The translations under genes were made by a program, and so were the position numbers. A stretch of 64,000 bases of DNA, taken from the NCBI GenBank assembly GCA_000702525.1, contig JNIN01000001.1, positions 1,364,001-1,428,000 of the forward strand, written 5' to 3'. The DNA comes from Lachnospiraceae bacterium AC2012. GTDB taxonomy: Bacteria > Bacillota > Clostridia > Lachnospirales > Lachnospiraceae. The notes under the pieces were generated by a model. It was given only the letters and a program-made list of their open reading frames with translations. It had not been told where the DNA came from and searched no databases. Positions 33,284 through 42,769 of this stretch are shown in pieces. Positions within the stretch are counted from its first letter, which is position 1. Each line of letters starts with the position of its first letter.

Positions 33284-34306
33284 CTATATCTTTCGAACGC
33301 TGTCTCGCTCAATAAAGGCAGCGTCATAAACAACCTTTTTCTCTGTCTCTACGCCATCGATTTCCTGCATCAGCAGCTGCACGGTAGCCTTGGCCAAATC
33401 TTCCTTTGGCTGCGCCATCGTCGTGAGCGATGGGGTCATATATTCCGTCAAATCAATTCCATCGAACCCTACTACAGAATAGTCATCCGGAATCTTCTTA
33501 CCGGCTTCTGATATCGCCTTATATGCTCCGAATGCCGTTAAATCGGAAATTGCATAAACCGCAGTGAAGTCTTCCCCGGACTCCAGCAGTTCTTTCATCA
33601 CCGTATATCCATTCTTCGCTGTGAAATCCGGAATATCATCTTTCATATATCCAACAAGATTTGCATCATAGGCAATTCCATGATCCGCCAAAGCTCTTTT
33701 ATAGCCATCCAGTCTCAGTCCACCGACCGCGTAATCATTCTTACGACCTGTGATAATTGCGATTCTCTTGTGTCCCAATTTACAGAGATAATCAACAATT
33801 CGATAACTCTCTTTTTCATCATCAATCGAAACCGATGCGGACTCTCGTACATTCGCATTTACCGCAACGGTACAGAGCACGTAAGGGATGTCCAAACGCT
33901 TCAGTGTCACATCGGGATTCTCAATCTTACCACCCATGAAAATGATACCCTTCAGACGTTTTTCCTTTACCAGCTCTTCCGCCACCGTTGCTTCATCCTG
34001 GTCCGAAGCCATCTCCTTTAATACAAAGGTATAGCCCTGCTTTCCTAATTCCTCTTCAAAGATTCGAAACATACTCAGGAAAAACTGGTTATTCAAACCC
34101 TTTACCAGAACGCCAATCGCATTATTTTCCGTCAGTTTCAGATTTCGTGCCGCGTTATTCGGCACATAATGAAATTCTTCTACCACCCGTAGAATTCGCT
34201 CCTTTGTCGCAGGATTAATTCCCGGGTCATCATTGATTGCGCGGGAAACAGTACTTGTCCCAACGCCACATATTTTCGCAATATCCTTAATCGTAAGATT
34301 TGCCAT
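33284..34306 (-). CDS. LacI-family regulator of alpha-glucan genes, MalR-like
   Basis: A 340-residue repressor. Residues 1-~55 are the LacI HTH with hinge helix (TIKDIAKICGVGTSTVSRAI then PNNAARNLK); the rest is a periplasmic-binding-type sugar sensor. The start at 34306 follows AGAGGAG by 6 nt; longer in-frame readings run into malQ. It is 2 nt downstream of malQ and 40 nt upstream of glgP, so it lies inside the operon it probably controls through AACGTT-centred sites upstream of malQ. Ligand (maltose or a glucose phosphate) is not known. Confidence 0.88.
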   Translation of the reverse strand: MANLTIKDIAKICGVGTSTVSRAINDDPGINPATKERILRVVEEFHYVPNNAARNLKLTENNAIGVLVKGLNNQFFLSMFRIFEEELGKQGYTFVLKEMASDQDEATVAEELVKEKRLKGIIFMGGKIENPDVTLKRLDIPYVLCTVAVNANVRESASVSIDDEKESYRIVDYLCKLGHKRIAIITGRKNDYAVGGLRLDGYKRALADHGIAYDANLVGYMKDDIPDFTAKNGYTVMKELLESGEDFTAVYAISDLTAFGAYKAISEAGKKIPDDYSVVGFDGIDLTEYMTPSLTTMAQPKEDLAKATVQLLMQEIDGVETEKKVVYDAAFIERDSVRKI

Positions 34307-34308
34307 TT

Positions 34309-35859
34309 CTACTCCTCTTTGTCCTTTTCTTCGGAAGCTTCTTCCTCCTCTTCTGCGGAAGAAATCACTGGCAAACGTCCAAATAACTGTGTCACTTTTC
34401 GGATTCTCTTTGCGAGTGCTCCATTGATTTCTGATTCGGACGCGCGCCATTTCCAATTGTTTCCAAGTGTTGATGGCGTATTGATTCGACTGCGATTATC
34501 CAGATAGAGGTAATCCTGCAATGGGATAATGCAATACTTTGCAGAACTTGCATGCAGAATGCGGATCAATCGTCTCGCGAGGTCCTCTGCATCCATCGCA
34601 TCGCCATCCACGTATTCTGCTACGAGAAGCAGGTCTTCCTTTGGAATTCCCTTTAACCATCCCATCAAAGTTTCATTATCATGGGTTCCTGTATATGCCA
34701 CGCAATTCTCCCCATAATTATGAGGCAGGTAATCATTCGCTGAACCTGTATCTCTAGCATCAAAAGCAAATTCTACCACCTTCATGTTTGGATATCCAGT
34801 ATCTGCAACAAGCTTTTTCACTGTCTTTGTAATGAATCCCAAATCCTCAGCGATAATCTCGGCATCGCCAAGCACCTGATCCAAATGATGGAAAAGTTCG
34901 ATTCCCGGGCCGTCGACCCACTTTCCCTTCTCGGCTGTCTTTGCCGGATAAGGGATCGAATAGAACTGATCGAATCCACGGAAATGATCAATTCGGATAA
35001 CATCATAAAGTTCCGCACATTTTGTCATGCGAAGCGTCCACCACTCGTAATTCGTCTTCTTATGATAATCCCAATCATAGATTGGATTACCCCAAAGCTG
35101 TCCCGTCGGTGCGAATCCATCTGGCGGACAACCGGCAACTGCAACCGGTTCACCATTTTGATCCAGCTGGAACAATTCCGGATTTGCCCACACATCGGCA
35201 CTATCATAGGAAACATAAATCGGAATATCTCCAATGATTCGAATGCCCTTTTCATTGGCATATTGCTTCAATTCCTTCCATTCACGATAGAATTCATATT
35301 GTAAGAAGCAATAGAAGGAAATCTCCTCTGCCAACTTTTCTCTATACTTGGAAAGAGCCTCCGGTTTACGTAATCGGATATCCTCATCCCACGCATTCCA
35401 GCTCTGATCCTGGAAATGATTCTTGATTGCCATATATTCACTGTAATCATGAATCCAGAAATCATTTTCCGTCAGGAATTTCTTATATTCTTCATCTGCA
35501 TCCAGATTTTTATTCTTAAATGCTTTCTTCAGAATCTCAAATCTTGCCTGATAGAGCTGACCATAATCAATGGAAGCATCAACATTTCCAAAATCTGCCT
35601 TCTCGCAATCTGCTTCTGTCAGAAGTCCCTGCTCTACCAATTCTTCCAAACTGATAAAATAAGGATTTCCCGCAAATGTTGAGAAAGACTGATAAGGACT
35701 ATCTCCATAACTGGTTGGTCCAAGCGGTAAAATCTGCCAAAAACTCTGACCGGCCAACTCCAGAAAATCTACAAATCGGTATGCTTCTTTACTAAAGCAA
35801 CCGATGCCATATTTTCCAGGCAAGCTAAAGATGGGAAGTAAAACTCCACTTGCTCTCAT
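34309..35859 (-). CDS. malQ: 4-alpha-glucanotransferase
   Basis: GH77 amylomaltase that moves maltosyl units between alpha-1,4-glucans. The 516-residue protein has GKYGIGCFSKEAYRFVDF, PLGPTSYGDSPYQSFS, the nucleophile region DVIRIDHFRGFDQFY, the acid/base EDLGFIT and the third acidic site in TGTHDNETLMGW. The C-terminal ~25 residues are a Glu-rich tail (EEEEEASEEKDKEE). TTGGAGGG precedes the ATG. First gene of the alpha-glucan operon. Confidence 0.94.
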   Translation of the reverse strand: MRASGVLLPIFSLPGKYGIGCFSKEAYRFVDFLELAGQSFWQILPLGPTSYGDSPYQSFSTFAGNPYFISLEELVEQGLLTEADCEKADFGNVDASIDYGQLYQARFEILKKAFKNKNLDADEEYKKFLTENDFWIHDYSEYMAIKNHFQDQSWNAWDEDIRLRKPEALSKYREKLAEEISFYCFLQYEFYREWKELKQYANEKGIRIIGDIPIYVSYDSADVWANPELFQLDQNGEPVAVAGCPPDGFAPTGQLWGNPIYDWDYHKKTNYEWWTLRMTKCAELYDVIRIDHFRGFDQFYSIPYPAKTAEKGKWVDGPGIELFHHLDQVLGDAEIIAEDLGFITKTVKKLVADTGYPNMKVVEFAFDARDTGSANDYLPHNYGENCVAYTGTHDNETLMGWLKGIPKEDLLLVAEYVDGDAMDAEDLARRLIRILHASSAKYCIIPLQDYLYLDNRSRINTPSTLGNNWKWRASESEINGALAKRIRKVTQLFGRLPVISSAEEEEEASEEKDKEE

Positions 35860-35905
35860 ATTTTTCCCTCCAAATTTATATGTACCCTAATTCACCCATT
35901 GCCGA

Positions 35906-35918
35906 TGGAAACGTTTCT
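35906..35918. promoter_or_regulatory. LacI-type operator upstream of malQ (site 1)
   Basis: GAAACGTTTC palindrome at 35908-35917, centred 54 nt before the malQ start. It matches the AACGTT-centred operators of LacI-family regulators such as MalR and CcpA. Confidence 0.6.
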
Positions 35919-35951
35919 TCGAAATCGGAATTTTCGTTGTGTTTTATATAT

Positions 35952-35965
35952 TGGTAACGTTTCCT
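35952..35965. promoter_or_regulatory. LacI-type operator upstream of malQ (site 2)
   Basis: GGTAACGTTTCC with AACGTT at 35956-35961, 46 bp from site 1 (centre to centre, about four and a half helical turns). A third half-site, CACGTTTCG, lies near 35987-35995. Confidence 0.55.
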
Positions 35966-36146
35966 ATCAGCATAGTTAAACCTTATCACGTTTCGATATT
36001 GCCTGCAATAGTTTTTTTATATTTCGTTATTTTTTAATAAAATATTGCACTTTTTGCCACGGTCTGATACTATTGAGTCTGTAATTGTTATGTAGTTACA
36101 AGGGTTTTTTATTTATTTTCTTAATTCAACATTGGGGGAGGCATTT

Positions 36147-37361
36147 ATGAAGGAATTTTCAAACATTATCAAACAGAGCTTGTTGGATTTACATGTATCT
36201 TCAGGCATACCATTCATCATTGTAAATACAGATCAGGAAGAGATTTTCGCTGCGCCTGAAGTCATTTTTCACACGCTGCGGTCTGACATCTATTCTTATT
36301 GTGTCCAATTATTAAAACAGTATAGAGTATCCACAGACGAAATCCTGATTTTCTATTTTGATAATGATTTCTTCTCAGCGATTTCATGGCTGGATCAAGA
36401 TACATTCTTATTAACATTACCGATGTGCAACATTCCACAGAACTCATTTACAGCAAATGCAATAAGAAATAATATCATTCCTGACCATCTTTCGAACTTT
36501 TCACACTTTATGTCTACGATTCCACCGAAAGATAACCAGCAGGTAGCACGCTTTGTCAGCATTATCCACCATATGATTGTTGGACATCCTGTGATTCGTG
36601 TGCAGATTCAGTACAATGAATTATCCAAGATGCCTGCATTCGATAATTACAAGCGCTATGATGATGAAAAGCGTGATGATGTTCCGGAATTGAATCTTAC
36701 AGGACCAATTATTGAAGCTGTATTAAATGGAAATGTTACGGAGCTTGAGAATATCTATCGTAGACCGGAGCACAACCTGATTCCACATATGAGTTCCAAT
36801 GCACTGAATCAGAAGAGATATCAATTTATCATTAATATCTCCACTCTGGCAGGCAGAATGTTAGAATCCGGTTTTTCGCGAAACAAACTATTCCCATATT
36901 GCGACGAAGCCACGCAGAAGATGGACCGTATGCATAACACAAGGGATATTGACCGTTTAGCCTATCAGACCGTGCTTGGTCTTTGCGAGATGGTTCACGA
37001 AGCAAAAGATAAGAAGAAACTCTCTTCTGCCATCGCTTTGATTTGTGAATATATTCAGAAGCATATTTATGAAGCGATTCGACTGGAAGATTTGGAAAAG
37101 GTTACAAGTCTGAACCGTCGTACACTGACGATGCGATTTAAAGACGAGATGGGAACAACGATTCCAAAATATGTCAGCGATCGAAAGCTGGAAGAAGCGA
37201 AATACCTTCTTTCCTCTTCCGAAATGAGCATCTCAGAAATCAGTGATTTGCTGAGTTTCTCTAATCAGAGTCACCTGACGATGCGTTTCCGTGAAAAATA
37301 TAATATTACTCCAAATGAGTACCGTAAATCCAATGGAGTATTAGAAAAGGATGAAGCCTAA
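36147..37361 (+). CDS. AraC-family transcriptional regulator
   Basis: A 404-residue regulator. The last ~100 residues are the AraC double HTH (EAIRLEDLEKVTSLNRRTLT and EMSISEISDLLSFSNQSHLT, then RFREKYNITPNEYR). The first ~290 residues form a sensor of unknown type, rich in aromatic residues, with no receiver motif. The start at 36147 follows GGGGGAGG by 5 nt. It is divergent from malQ, so it may also act on alpha-glucan genes, but no target is evident. Confidence 0.85.
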   Translation: MKEFSNIIKQSLLDLHVSSGIPFIIVNTDQEEIFAAPEVIFHTLRSDIYSYCVQLLKQYRVSTDEILIFYFDNDFFSAISWLDQDTFLLTLPMCNIPQNSFTANAIRNNIIPDHLSNFSHFMSTIPPKDNQQVARFVSIIHHMIVGHPVIRVQIQYNELSKMPAFDNYKRYDDEKRDDVPELNLTGPIIEAVLNGNVTELENIYRRPEHNLIPHMSSNALNQKRYQFIINISTLAGRMLESGFSRNKLFPYCDEATQKMDRMHNTRDIDRLAYQTVLGLCEMVHEAKDKKKLSSAIALICEYIQKHIYEAIRLEDLEKVTSLNRRTLTMRFKDEMGTTIPKYVSDRKLEEAKYLLSSSEMSISEISDLLSFSNQSHLTMRFREKYNITPNEYRKSNGVLEKDEA

Positions 37362-37414
37362 TGGCTTCATCCTTCTTTTTATCTTCTCTCTATCTAAGAA
37401 ACGATTCCTCGTCT

Positions 37415-38890
37415 CTATTCCATATGTCCGTCTCGATACATCGAGAACTGATCCATCGGATAATTCTCCAGATTTGCAATTACCTGACGCTTGTCAGCCT
37501 TTGATAAAAGTGCCTCTCTCGCTTTGGTGATCTCCTGCTCAGTCTTATGCTTTGATGGTCCGCCGACACATCCACCCGGACAAATCATACCCTCAATAAA
37601 GTCTTCCGGCAATTTGCCAACCTTTAAGAGCAGTAAGGCCTTTCGGCACTCATCTCCACCGGCGCAGCGTTTCAACTTAATATCGGATACGTCCTGGCCA
37701 CGTTCTTCCATACATTCAATAACCGCATTTGCAACACCACCAGAAGATGCAAATCGTTTACCCCAGATCGAAGATTCCTGATATTCATCTTCCACCGGTT
37801 TCAATTCTACACCCTTCGAACGAAGAAGTGCTCTAAATTCACCATAGGTTATTACATAATCTGCATTATCCGGAATCGTCTCATCCTGCGCCTCACCCTT
37901 CTTTGCAATACATGGTCCGATAAATACTGTCACGCAACCCGGATGAGTCGCTTTTAAATATCTGGAAATCGCGCACATTGGCGAAATAACCGATGAAACA
38001 TTTTCCTCATACTGCTGTGGGAAATGTTTCCGCAACATATTAATAAACGCCGGACAACAAGACGTCGTCATCTTGCGGCCTTCTTCTTTTGCCTCTGCCC
38101 ACTCTGCGGATTCATAGGCAGCCGTCATATCTCCACCGAGACCAACTTCCACCATATCTGCGAATCCCAGCTCTTTCAAACCGTTCTTGATGGACGCCAT
38201 CGTAATCTCTTCGCCAAACTGTCCTTCTGTGGCAGGTGCGCACATGGCTATGACTTCTTTCCCTGCTTTAATTTCTTGGATAATATCTACCAGGTAGGAC
38301 TTTGATGAAATCGCGCCGAATGGACAACTATGAATACAGTGACCGCACTGGATGCACTTACTCTCATCAATAATACATACACCATATTCGTTATACGTAA
38401 TCGCACCAACCGGGCAAGCCTTCTTACATGGACGAACCAGATGTGCAATCGCTCCATAAGGACATGCAGCCGCACACTTGCCACACTCTTTGCACTTATT
38501 CGGATCAATCTTGGTACGATTTTCACCAAGCGAGATTGCTCCAAACGCACAGGAATTCATACACGCCTTACCCATACAAAGTCGGCAGTTATCCGTAACC
38601 GTATAAGAGGCAATCGGGCACTCTTCACACGCTGGTGAAAGCACCTGAATAATATTATTCGATTCTACCTGTGGTGTTGGGCACTTACCCATCGCCAGGT
38701 TAATTCTCTGTTTTACAAGTTCACGTTCCTTGTACACACAGCAACGATACTGTGCGGTAGGTCCCGGACTAATCTCATAGACAAGTTTCTCCTTGCCTTC
38801 CTCATCCAGTCCATCGTCCCACGCAAGGCGCGCAACCTCCTCAATGACTTTATGCTTAAGTTTCAGTATACCTGCGTCAGCCGTAATCAT
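37415..38890 (-). CDS. Monomeric [FeFe] hydrogenase, group B-like
   Basis: A 491-residue putative H2-evolving or H2-sensing hydrogenase. N-terminal to middle part: several ferredoxin-type clusters (CRLCMGKACMNSCAFGAI, CKECGKCAAACPYGAI, CIQCGHCIHSCPFGAI). The H-cluster domain follows, with TSCCPAFINM (L1), GPCIAKKGEAQ (L2) and EGMICPGGCVGGPS (L3). L1 and L2 depart from the group A forms TSCCPxW and MPCxxKK, which fits group B. The start at 38890 follows AAAGGAG by 8 nt; a longer reading covers the ribosome binding site. It stands alone; maturases are elsewhere. Confidence 0.88.
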   Translation of the reverse strand: MITADAGILKLKHKVIEEVARLAWDDGLDEEGKEKLVYEISPGPTAQYRCCVYKERELVKQRINLAMGKCPTPQVESNNIIQVLSPACEECPIASYTVTDNCRLCMGKACMNSCAFGAISLGENRTKIDPNKCKECGKCAAACPYGAIAHLVRPCKKACPVGAITYNEYGVCIIDESKCIQCGHCIHSCPFGAISSKSYLVDIIQEIKAGKEVIAMCAPATEGQFGEEITMASIKNGLKELGFADMVEVGLGGDMTAAYESAEWAEAKEEGRKMTTSCCPAFINMLRKHFPQQYEENVSSVISPMCAISRYLKATHPGCVTVFIGPCIAKKGEAQDETIPDNADYVITYGEFRALLRSKGVELKPVEDEYQESSIWGKRFASSGGVANAVIECMEERGQDVSDIKLKRCAGGDECRKALLLLKVGKLPEDFIEGMICPGGCVGGPSKHKTEQEITKAREALLSKADKRQVIANLENYPMDQFSMYRDGHME

Positions 38891-39014
38891 ATTAACTTCT
38901 CCTTTATAAGACACTTAACCTTTATATAACCTTAATTGTGAATTTTTTCACAACCCCTATGCCTTATTTTATCTTTTTTCCCACAGTTTTACAATAGAGA
39001 AAGAGATGGAATCG

Positions 39015-40016
39015 CTAAACCGTTGTCAAACAACACTTTACTGCCTCATTTAATACGGATCTTGTATAATAACCATTTCTAACTAAGAAAGCGATCTTCT
39101 CAACATTTTTTGAAATTCTACCGTATTCTTCCTCTGTCAGTTTTTGAACAATCTCATCCGCCTCCTGTAAAGAATGAACCACAAATCCAATTTGATGCTT
39201 AGCAACAAATTCGGCAGCATGGGTACCCGCTTGCACAATCGTTGGTATTCCTGCCGCTAGATATGTCCCTAATTTAAATGGATTATTATACTGATAATAC
39301 TCTTTTTGCGTATCTTCCGCCCATAGAAGGCCAAAACCTCCCCCGTTTAATTTAAAAACCAACTCCGTACTAGGAAGCACCTTATTGACAATCAAATTAG
39401 AATTCTCACAAGCCTGCATCCCATTATCAAATACCTCTACCGGAGTTTTTCCTTTCCAATCCATGATATAAGGAAATCGTTCCAATGCGCCCGGGAAGAA
39501 CATTTTTCGAATAAATGCACTTGGCTCCATATGCGCGGATATAGGATAATCCCATACTTCCTGATACAGTATTTTAGAAACCTCTAATCCATACTCTTTT
39601 AGCAGTTCCTTCATTTTCTCAGAAGGTAAAATCAATACATCTGCCCGGTTAAGAATCTGCACCACGCGTCGTATATTATCTTCGTTTTTATCAAACATTA
39701 GGGGAACGATATCATGAACATAAAGAATCAGCTTTGTATTAAGATAATCTTTGACCTTATCACAGAATTTTTCGTCAAACGTAAAACCATTCCATGATGG
39801 AAATTGAAACACTATAACATCATCATGCCATAACCCAGCAATGATTCCATCTAATCGGGTATTTAATTCCGAATCACTATCTGTTTCCACAGGATAGTTA
39901 AAAAAATCTAATTCATGAAAACCCATTTGCTTTGCTATTTCTACCGTATTGTTCATAGCAATTCGAGATGCGCACGAATAAGATATACCGTATAGATTTG
40001 TGATATGAACTCTCAT
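39015..40016 (-). CDS. Gtf3-like glycosyltransferase
   Basis: A 333-residue protein resembling the Gtf3 family of streptococcal glucosyltransferases (often annotated beta-1,6-galactofuranosyltransferase). Family features seen: VHITNLYGISYSCASRIAMN at the start, the VFQFPSWNGFTFDEKF block, LILYVHDIVPLMF, LILPSEKMKELL, and the donor-site end NPFKLGTYLAAGIPTIV. In streptococci Gtf3 adds the second sugar to glycosylated serine-rich adhesins, but no such adhesin or SecA2 system is near. Base composition is AT-richer than that of its neighbours and it lies beside a tRNA-Tyr gene, which suggests transfer. Confidence 0.65.
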   Translation of the reverse strand: MRVHITNLYGISYSCASRIAMNNTVEIAKQMGFHELDFFNYPVETDSDSELNTRLDGIIAGLWHDDVIVFQFPSWNGFTFDEKFCDKVKDYLNTKLILYVHDIVPLMFDKNEDNIRRVVQILNRADVLILPSEKMKELLKEYGLEVSKILYQEVWDYPISAHMEPSAFIRKMFFPGALERFPYIMDWKGKTPVEVFDNGMQACENSNLIVNKVLPSTELVFKLNGGGFGLLWAEDTQKEYYQYNNPFKLGTYLAAGIPTIVQAGTHAAEFVAKHQIGFVVHSLQEADEIVQKLTEEEYGRISKNVEKIAFLVRNGYYTRSVLNEAVKCCLTTV

Positions 40017-40192
40017 AATTACCCCCCCACTTCATCCTATAGTATCATCATAGATTCTTATATCCCTCATTATAAAGCATTCTGCATGCTTGCAAAAGAC
40101 AAAAACACCCAACTCCTATAATTGCTTTCTTGCAATAAAAAAAGAAGGACGCCCCTCTTATCATTGCGTCCTTCTAATTCAATCTGTAGCAA

Positions 40193-40274
40193 TGGGTGGT
40201 GGTGGATTCGAACCACCGAAGCAATTTGCAGCAGATTTACAGTCTGTCCCCTTTGGCCACTCGGGAAACCACCC
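40193..40274 (-). tRNA. tRNA-Tyr(GTA)
   Basis: Class II tRNA with a long variable arm. Acceptor GGGTGGT/ACCACCC with A discriminator, anticodon loop CTGTAAA giving GTA, T-loop GTTCGAATC. CCA not encoded. Confidence 0.93.
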
Positions 40275-40384
40275 ATCTATTTTGTTTTATACTAAAACAA
40301 CCTTGTTTAATATATCATATGGGGAACCCCGTCGCAATACGAAGTTCCCCATTTTTTTATATTTTTTTCATATTTATTTCACTT

Positions 40385-42415
40385 CTATACGTTATGACGA
40401 AGCACCATAGCCGTATAGGCATTGAGATTGACATGCATATGACCGTTTTCTACCTTGTATTTCACCGGCATGATCGAATATCCCTTCTCATTTGTAATCA
40501 TAATCTCTTCCATCTCACCATCCGGAACACCCGCAAGCCATACCGGTACATCGCGTTCCACAATTGGCTCGCCACTATTCACAACAACCACAATTTGCTG
40601 ATCTCTGGTAAATCTTGCATAACTGATGAAATTCTCATCACAGCGAAGGAAGATAAAGGATCCCCTTTTCAAGCAGGTGTTCAATCGATGCAACATAATC
40701 ATATCTCGATTGAAATCAATCAGTGCATAATCTGCCTTATCCCATGGGTAAGTTCTACGGTTATCCGGATCGGTAAATCCGACCTGACCCGCTTCATCGC
40801 CATAATAAAGCGTTGGTGCACCCGGCCATGTCATCTGAATCAAGATGGCCTCTTTAAATACAGCGACATTGACGCCTTCCCCAGCAGCATCCGAACCAAA
40901 ATCCGAAACACGTCCTGCCATATGATTCGTACGTGTCAAAAATCGGCTATGATCATGATTTGACAACTGATTCATGGAACACAGTAACGACGGTGTCAAG
41001 AACTGTGTCATGGTGTGACGCATCGTAAGTTCGAACTGCTGACCATTTCCAAGCGCATCCGGATGAAACTCATCACTATGCTTCTCCATACCGGTAAGGA
41101 AATATGTCACCGGCTCCATAAAAGCATCATAATTCATAATCGTATCCCACTGGTCACCTTCCAGCCAGGAGCTCGCATCGCCATAGTGCTCTGCAAGAAT
41201 AATCGCCTCAGGATTTGCTTCCTTGACTTCATCCCTAAATCTACGCCAGAAGATATGATTGAATCTCTCACTATGTCCTAAATCCGCAGCCACATCCAGT
41301 CTCCAGCCATCTGCATTATATGGTGGCGAAACCCATTTACGCCCAATTGACAGGATGTATTCCGTAAGTTGCAGAGAACCTTCGTAATTCAATTTTGGAA
41401 GGGTATCATGTCCCCACCAGCCATCATACGCTCCATTATCCGGCCACTTTCCCTCTTTATTGAAACTAAAGAAGTTATGATAAGGACTATCCTGCGTATG
41501 ATAAGCGCCTTCTGCAAAGCCTTCCTGGCCCTCATATACCCGCTCTCTGTCTAACCATTTATTAAAAGATCCACAGTGATTGAATACACCATCCAGAATG
41601 ACTTTAATTCCCTTTTCATGTGCTTCTTTTACAAACTCAACAAAAAACTCATTCGAAGCTTCCAGATTCTTTAAATCCGCCACGCGCTTCTTATATTTCG
41701 TTGCATGGGCATTATTAAAATCCCCCTGCGCCAGTGGTTCCCCACCATCCTCTACGATTTTGCCGTAGTGAGGGTCAATATAATCATAGTCTTCCGTATC
41801 GTATTTATGATTTGACGGTGATACAAAAATCGGATTGAAATAAATCACTTCTACACCAAGGCTCTTCAGATAATATAACTTCTGCCGAACGCCTTCCAGG
41901 TCACCACCATAAAAATTACTAACATCAAATGTCGCTGGTGGCGTATTCCAATCCTGAATATGTTTTGCATAATCACTGATATAGTGATATTCATTATCCA
42001 CCGTATCATTTGTCGTATCGCCATTATAGAAACGATCCACCAGAATCTGATACATGACTGCGCCCTGCGACCAATCCGGTGTAGAAAATCCAGGAACCAG
42101 CGTAAAGGCATATTGCCATCTCTGTGAATCGCTAACCCCATAGCGATCCAGATAACAACTATCATCTGCCGATTGTATCTGGTAAATATAGCCAAATCGT
42201 TCCTCGCCAAGATTGATTTTCGTACGATAATAATCGAAAAGATCCGTCTCTCGATCGAGTTTCATTTCTACACGCTGACGTTTTGTAAGCAAAAACACCT
42301 GCTTCACATCCTGATGTGCAACACGCACACGAACTTCTACTCGATCCCCCGGTTTTGGTTGCCAAGGATTACAGTATTCCGGCGTACCATCACTAAATAT
42401 TGCTGCTCTATTCAT
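40385..42415 (-). CDS. GH13 alpha-amylase, neopullulanase/cyclomaltodextrinase-like
   Basis: A 676-residue glycoside hydrolase that should cleave maltodextrins or cyclodextrins. Residues ~1-120 are an N-terminal beta-sandwich (CBM34-like); the (beta/alpha)8 barrel follows, with YQILVDRFYNGD, FNPIF (region I-like), the nucleophile in DGWRLDVAADLG, the acid in AEHYGDAS and the third site in LSNHDHSRFL. No signal peptide, so it acts in the cytoplasm on imported oligosaccharides. It stands alone but fits the glgP/malQ pathway nearby. The C-terminal ~80 residues are the usual beta-domain. Confidence 0.88.
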   Translation of the reverse strand: MNRAAIFSDGTPEYCNPWQPKPGDRVEVRVRVAHQDVKQVFLLTKRQRVEMKLDRETDLFDYYRTKINLGEERFGYIYQIQSADDSCYLDRYGVSDSQRWQYAFTLVPGFSTPDWSQGAVMYQILVDRFYNGDTTNDTVDNEYHYISDYAKHIQDWNTPPATFDVSNFYGGDLEGVRQKLYYLKSLGVEVIYFNPIFVSPSNHKYDTEDYDYIDPHYGKIVEDGGEPLAQGDFNNAHATKYKKRVADLKNLEASNEFFVEFVKEAHEKGIKVILDGVFNHCGSFNKWLDRERVYEGQEGFAEGAYHTQDSPYHNFFSFNKEGKWPDNGAYDGWWGHDTLPKLNYEGSLQLTEYILSIGRKWVSPPYNADGWRLDVAADLGHSERFNHIFWRRFRDEVKEANPEAIILAEHYGDASSWLEGDQWDTIMNYDAFMEPVTYFLTGMEKHSDEFHPDALGNGQQFELTMRHTMTQFLTPSLLCSMNQLSNHDHSRFLTRTNHMAGRVSDFGSDAAGEGVNVAVFKEAILIQMTWPGAPTLYYGDEAGQVGFTDPDNRRTYPWDKADYALIDFNRDMIMLHRLNTCLKRGSFIFLRCDENFISYARFTRDQQIVVVVNSGEPIVERDVPVWLAGVPDGEMEEIMITNEKGYSIMPVKYKVENGHMHVNLNAYTAMVLRHNV

Positions 42416-42769
42416 ATTCCTCTTCCCTTTATATATCTATATATAATCTAACCCATAACTATATATAGTTTATCAATGACTAAATCATTCCATTCTATTA
42501 TAATCTATTTTTCTGTTTTATTAAAATTGTGCAGAAAAAAAGACAGCCAAAAGCTGTCTTTTTAGGAGAAGGTATTTTTACTATGGGGGTAGTAAAAATA
42601 TATATAATGTATTGGGGGTTTTTACGAAGATTATAATATCAAAGGTCTATGCAAAAGTCTGCACAAACATCACAAAAGATGGTGTACATTTTTATGCACC
42701 TTGTACAAAACTACCCTCTTGCGTACAATTCCCCCGCATGTTCTACCACATATATATCCTTTTGTACCC
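42416..42769. other. 354-bp gene-poor gap between the GH13 gene and ftsH
   Basis: It contains the ftsH terminator (42537-42563), an AT-rich perfect hairpin (ATTTTTACTA at 42574-42583 with TAGTAAAAAT at 42590-42599, G-rich loop) and a 17-codon plus-strand reading frame from 42583 (MGVVKIYIMYWGFLRRL) with a weak AAGG upstream. I do not call it a gene. Confidence 0.6.
42537..42563. terminator. Terminator after ftsH
   Basis: Symmetric 11-bp stem (AAAAAGACAGC and its complement, 42537-42547 and 42553-42563), with T-runs on both strands; on the minus strand it ends the ftsH operon. Confidence 0.85.
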
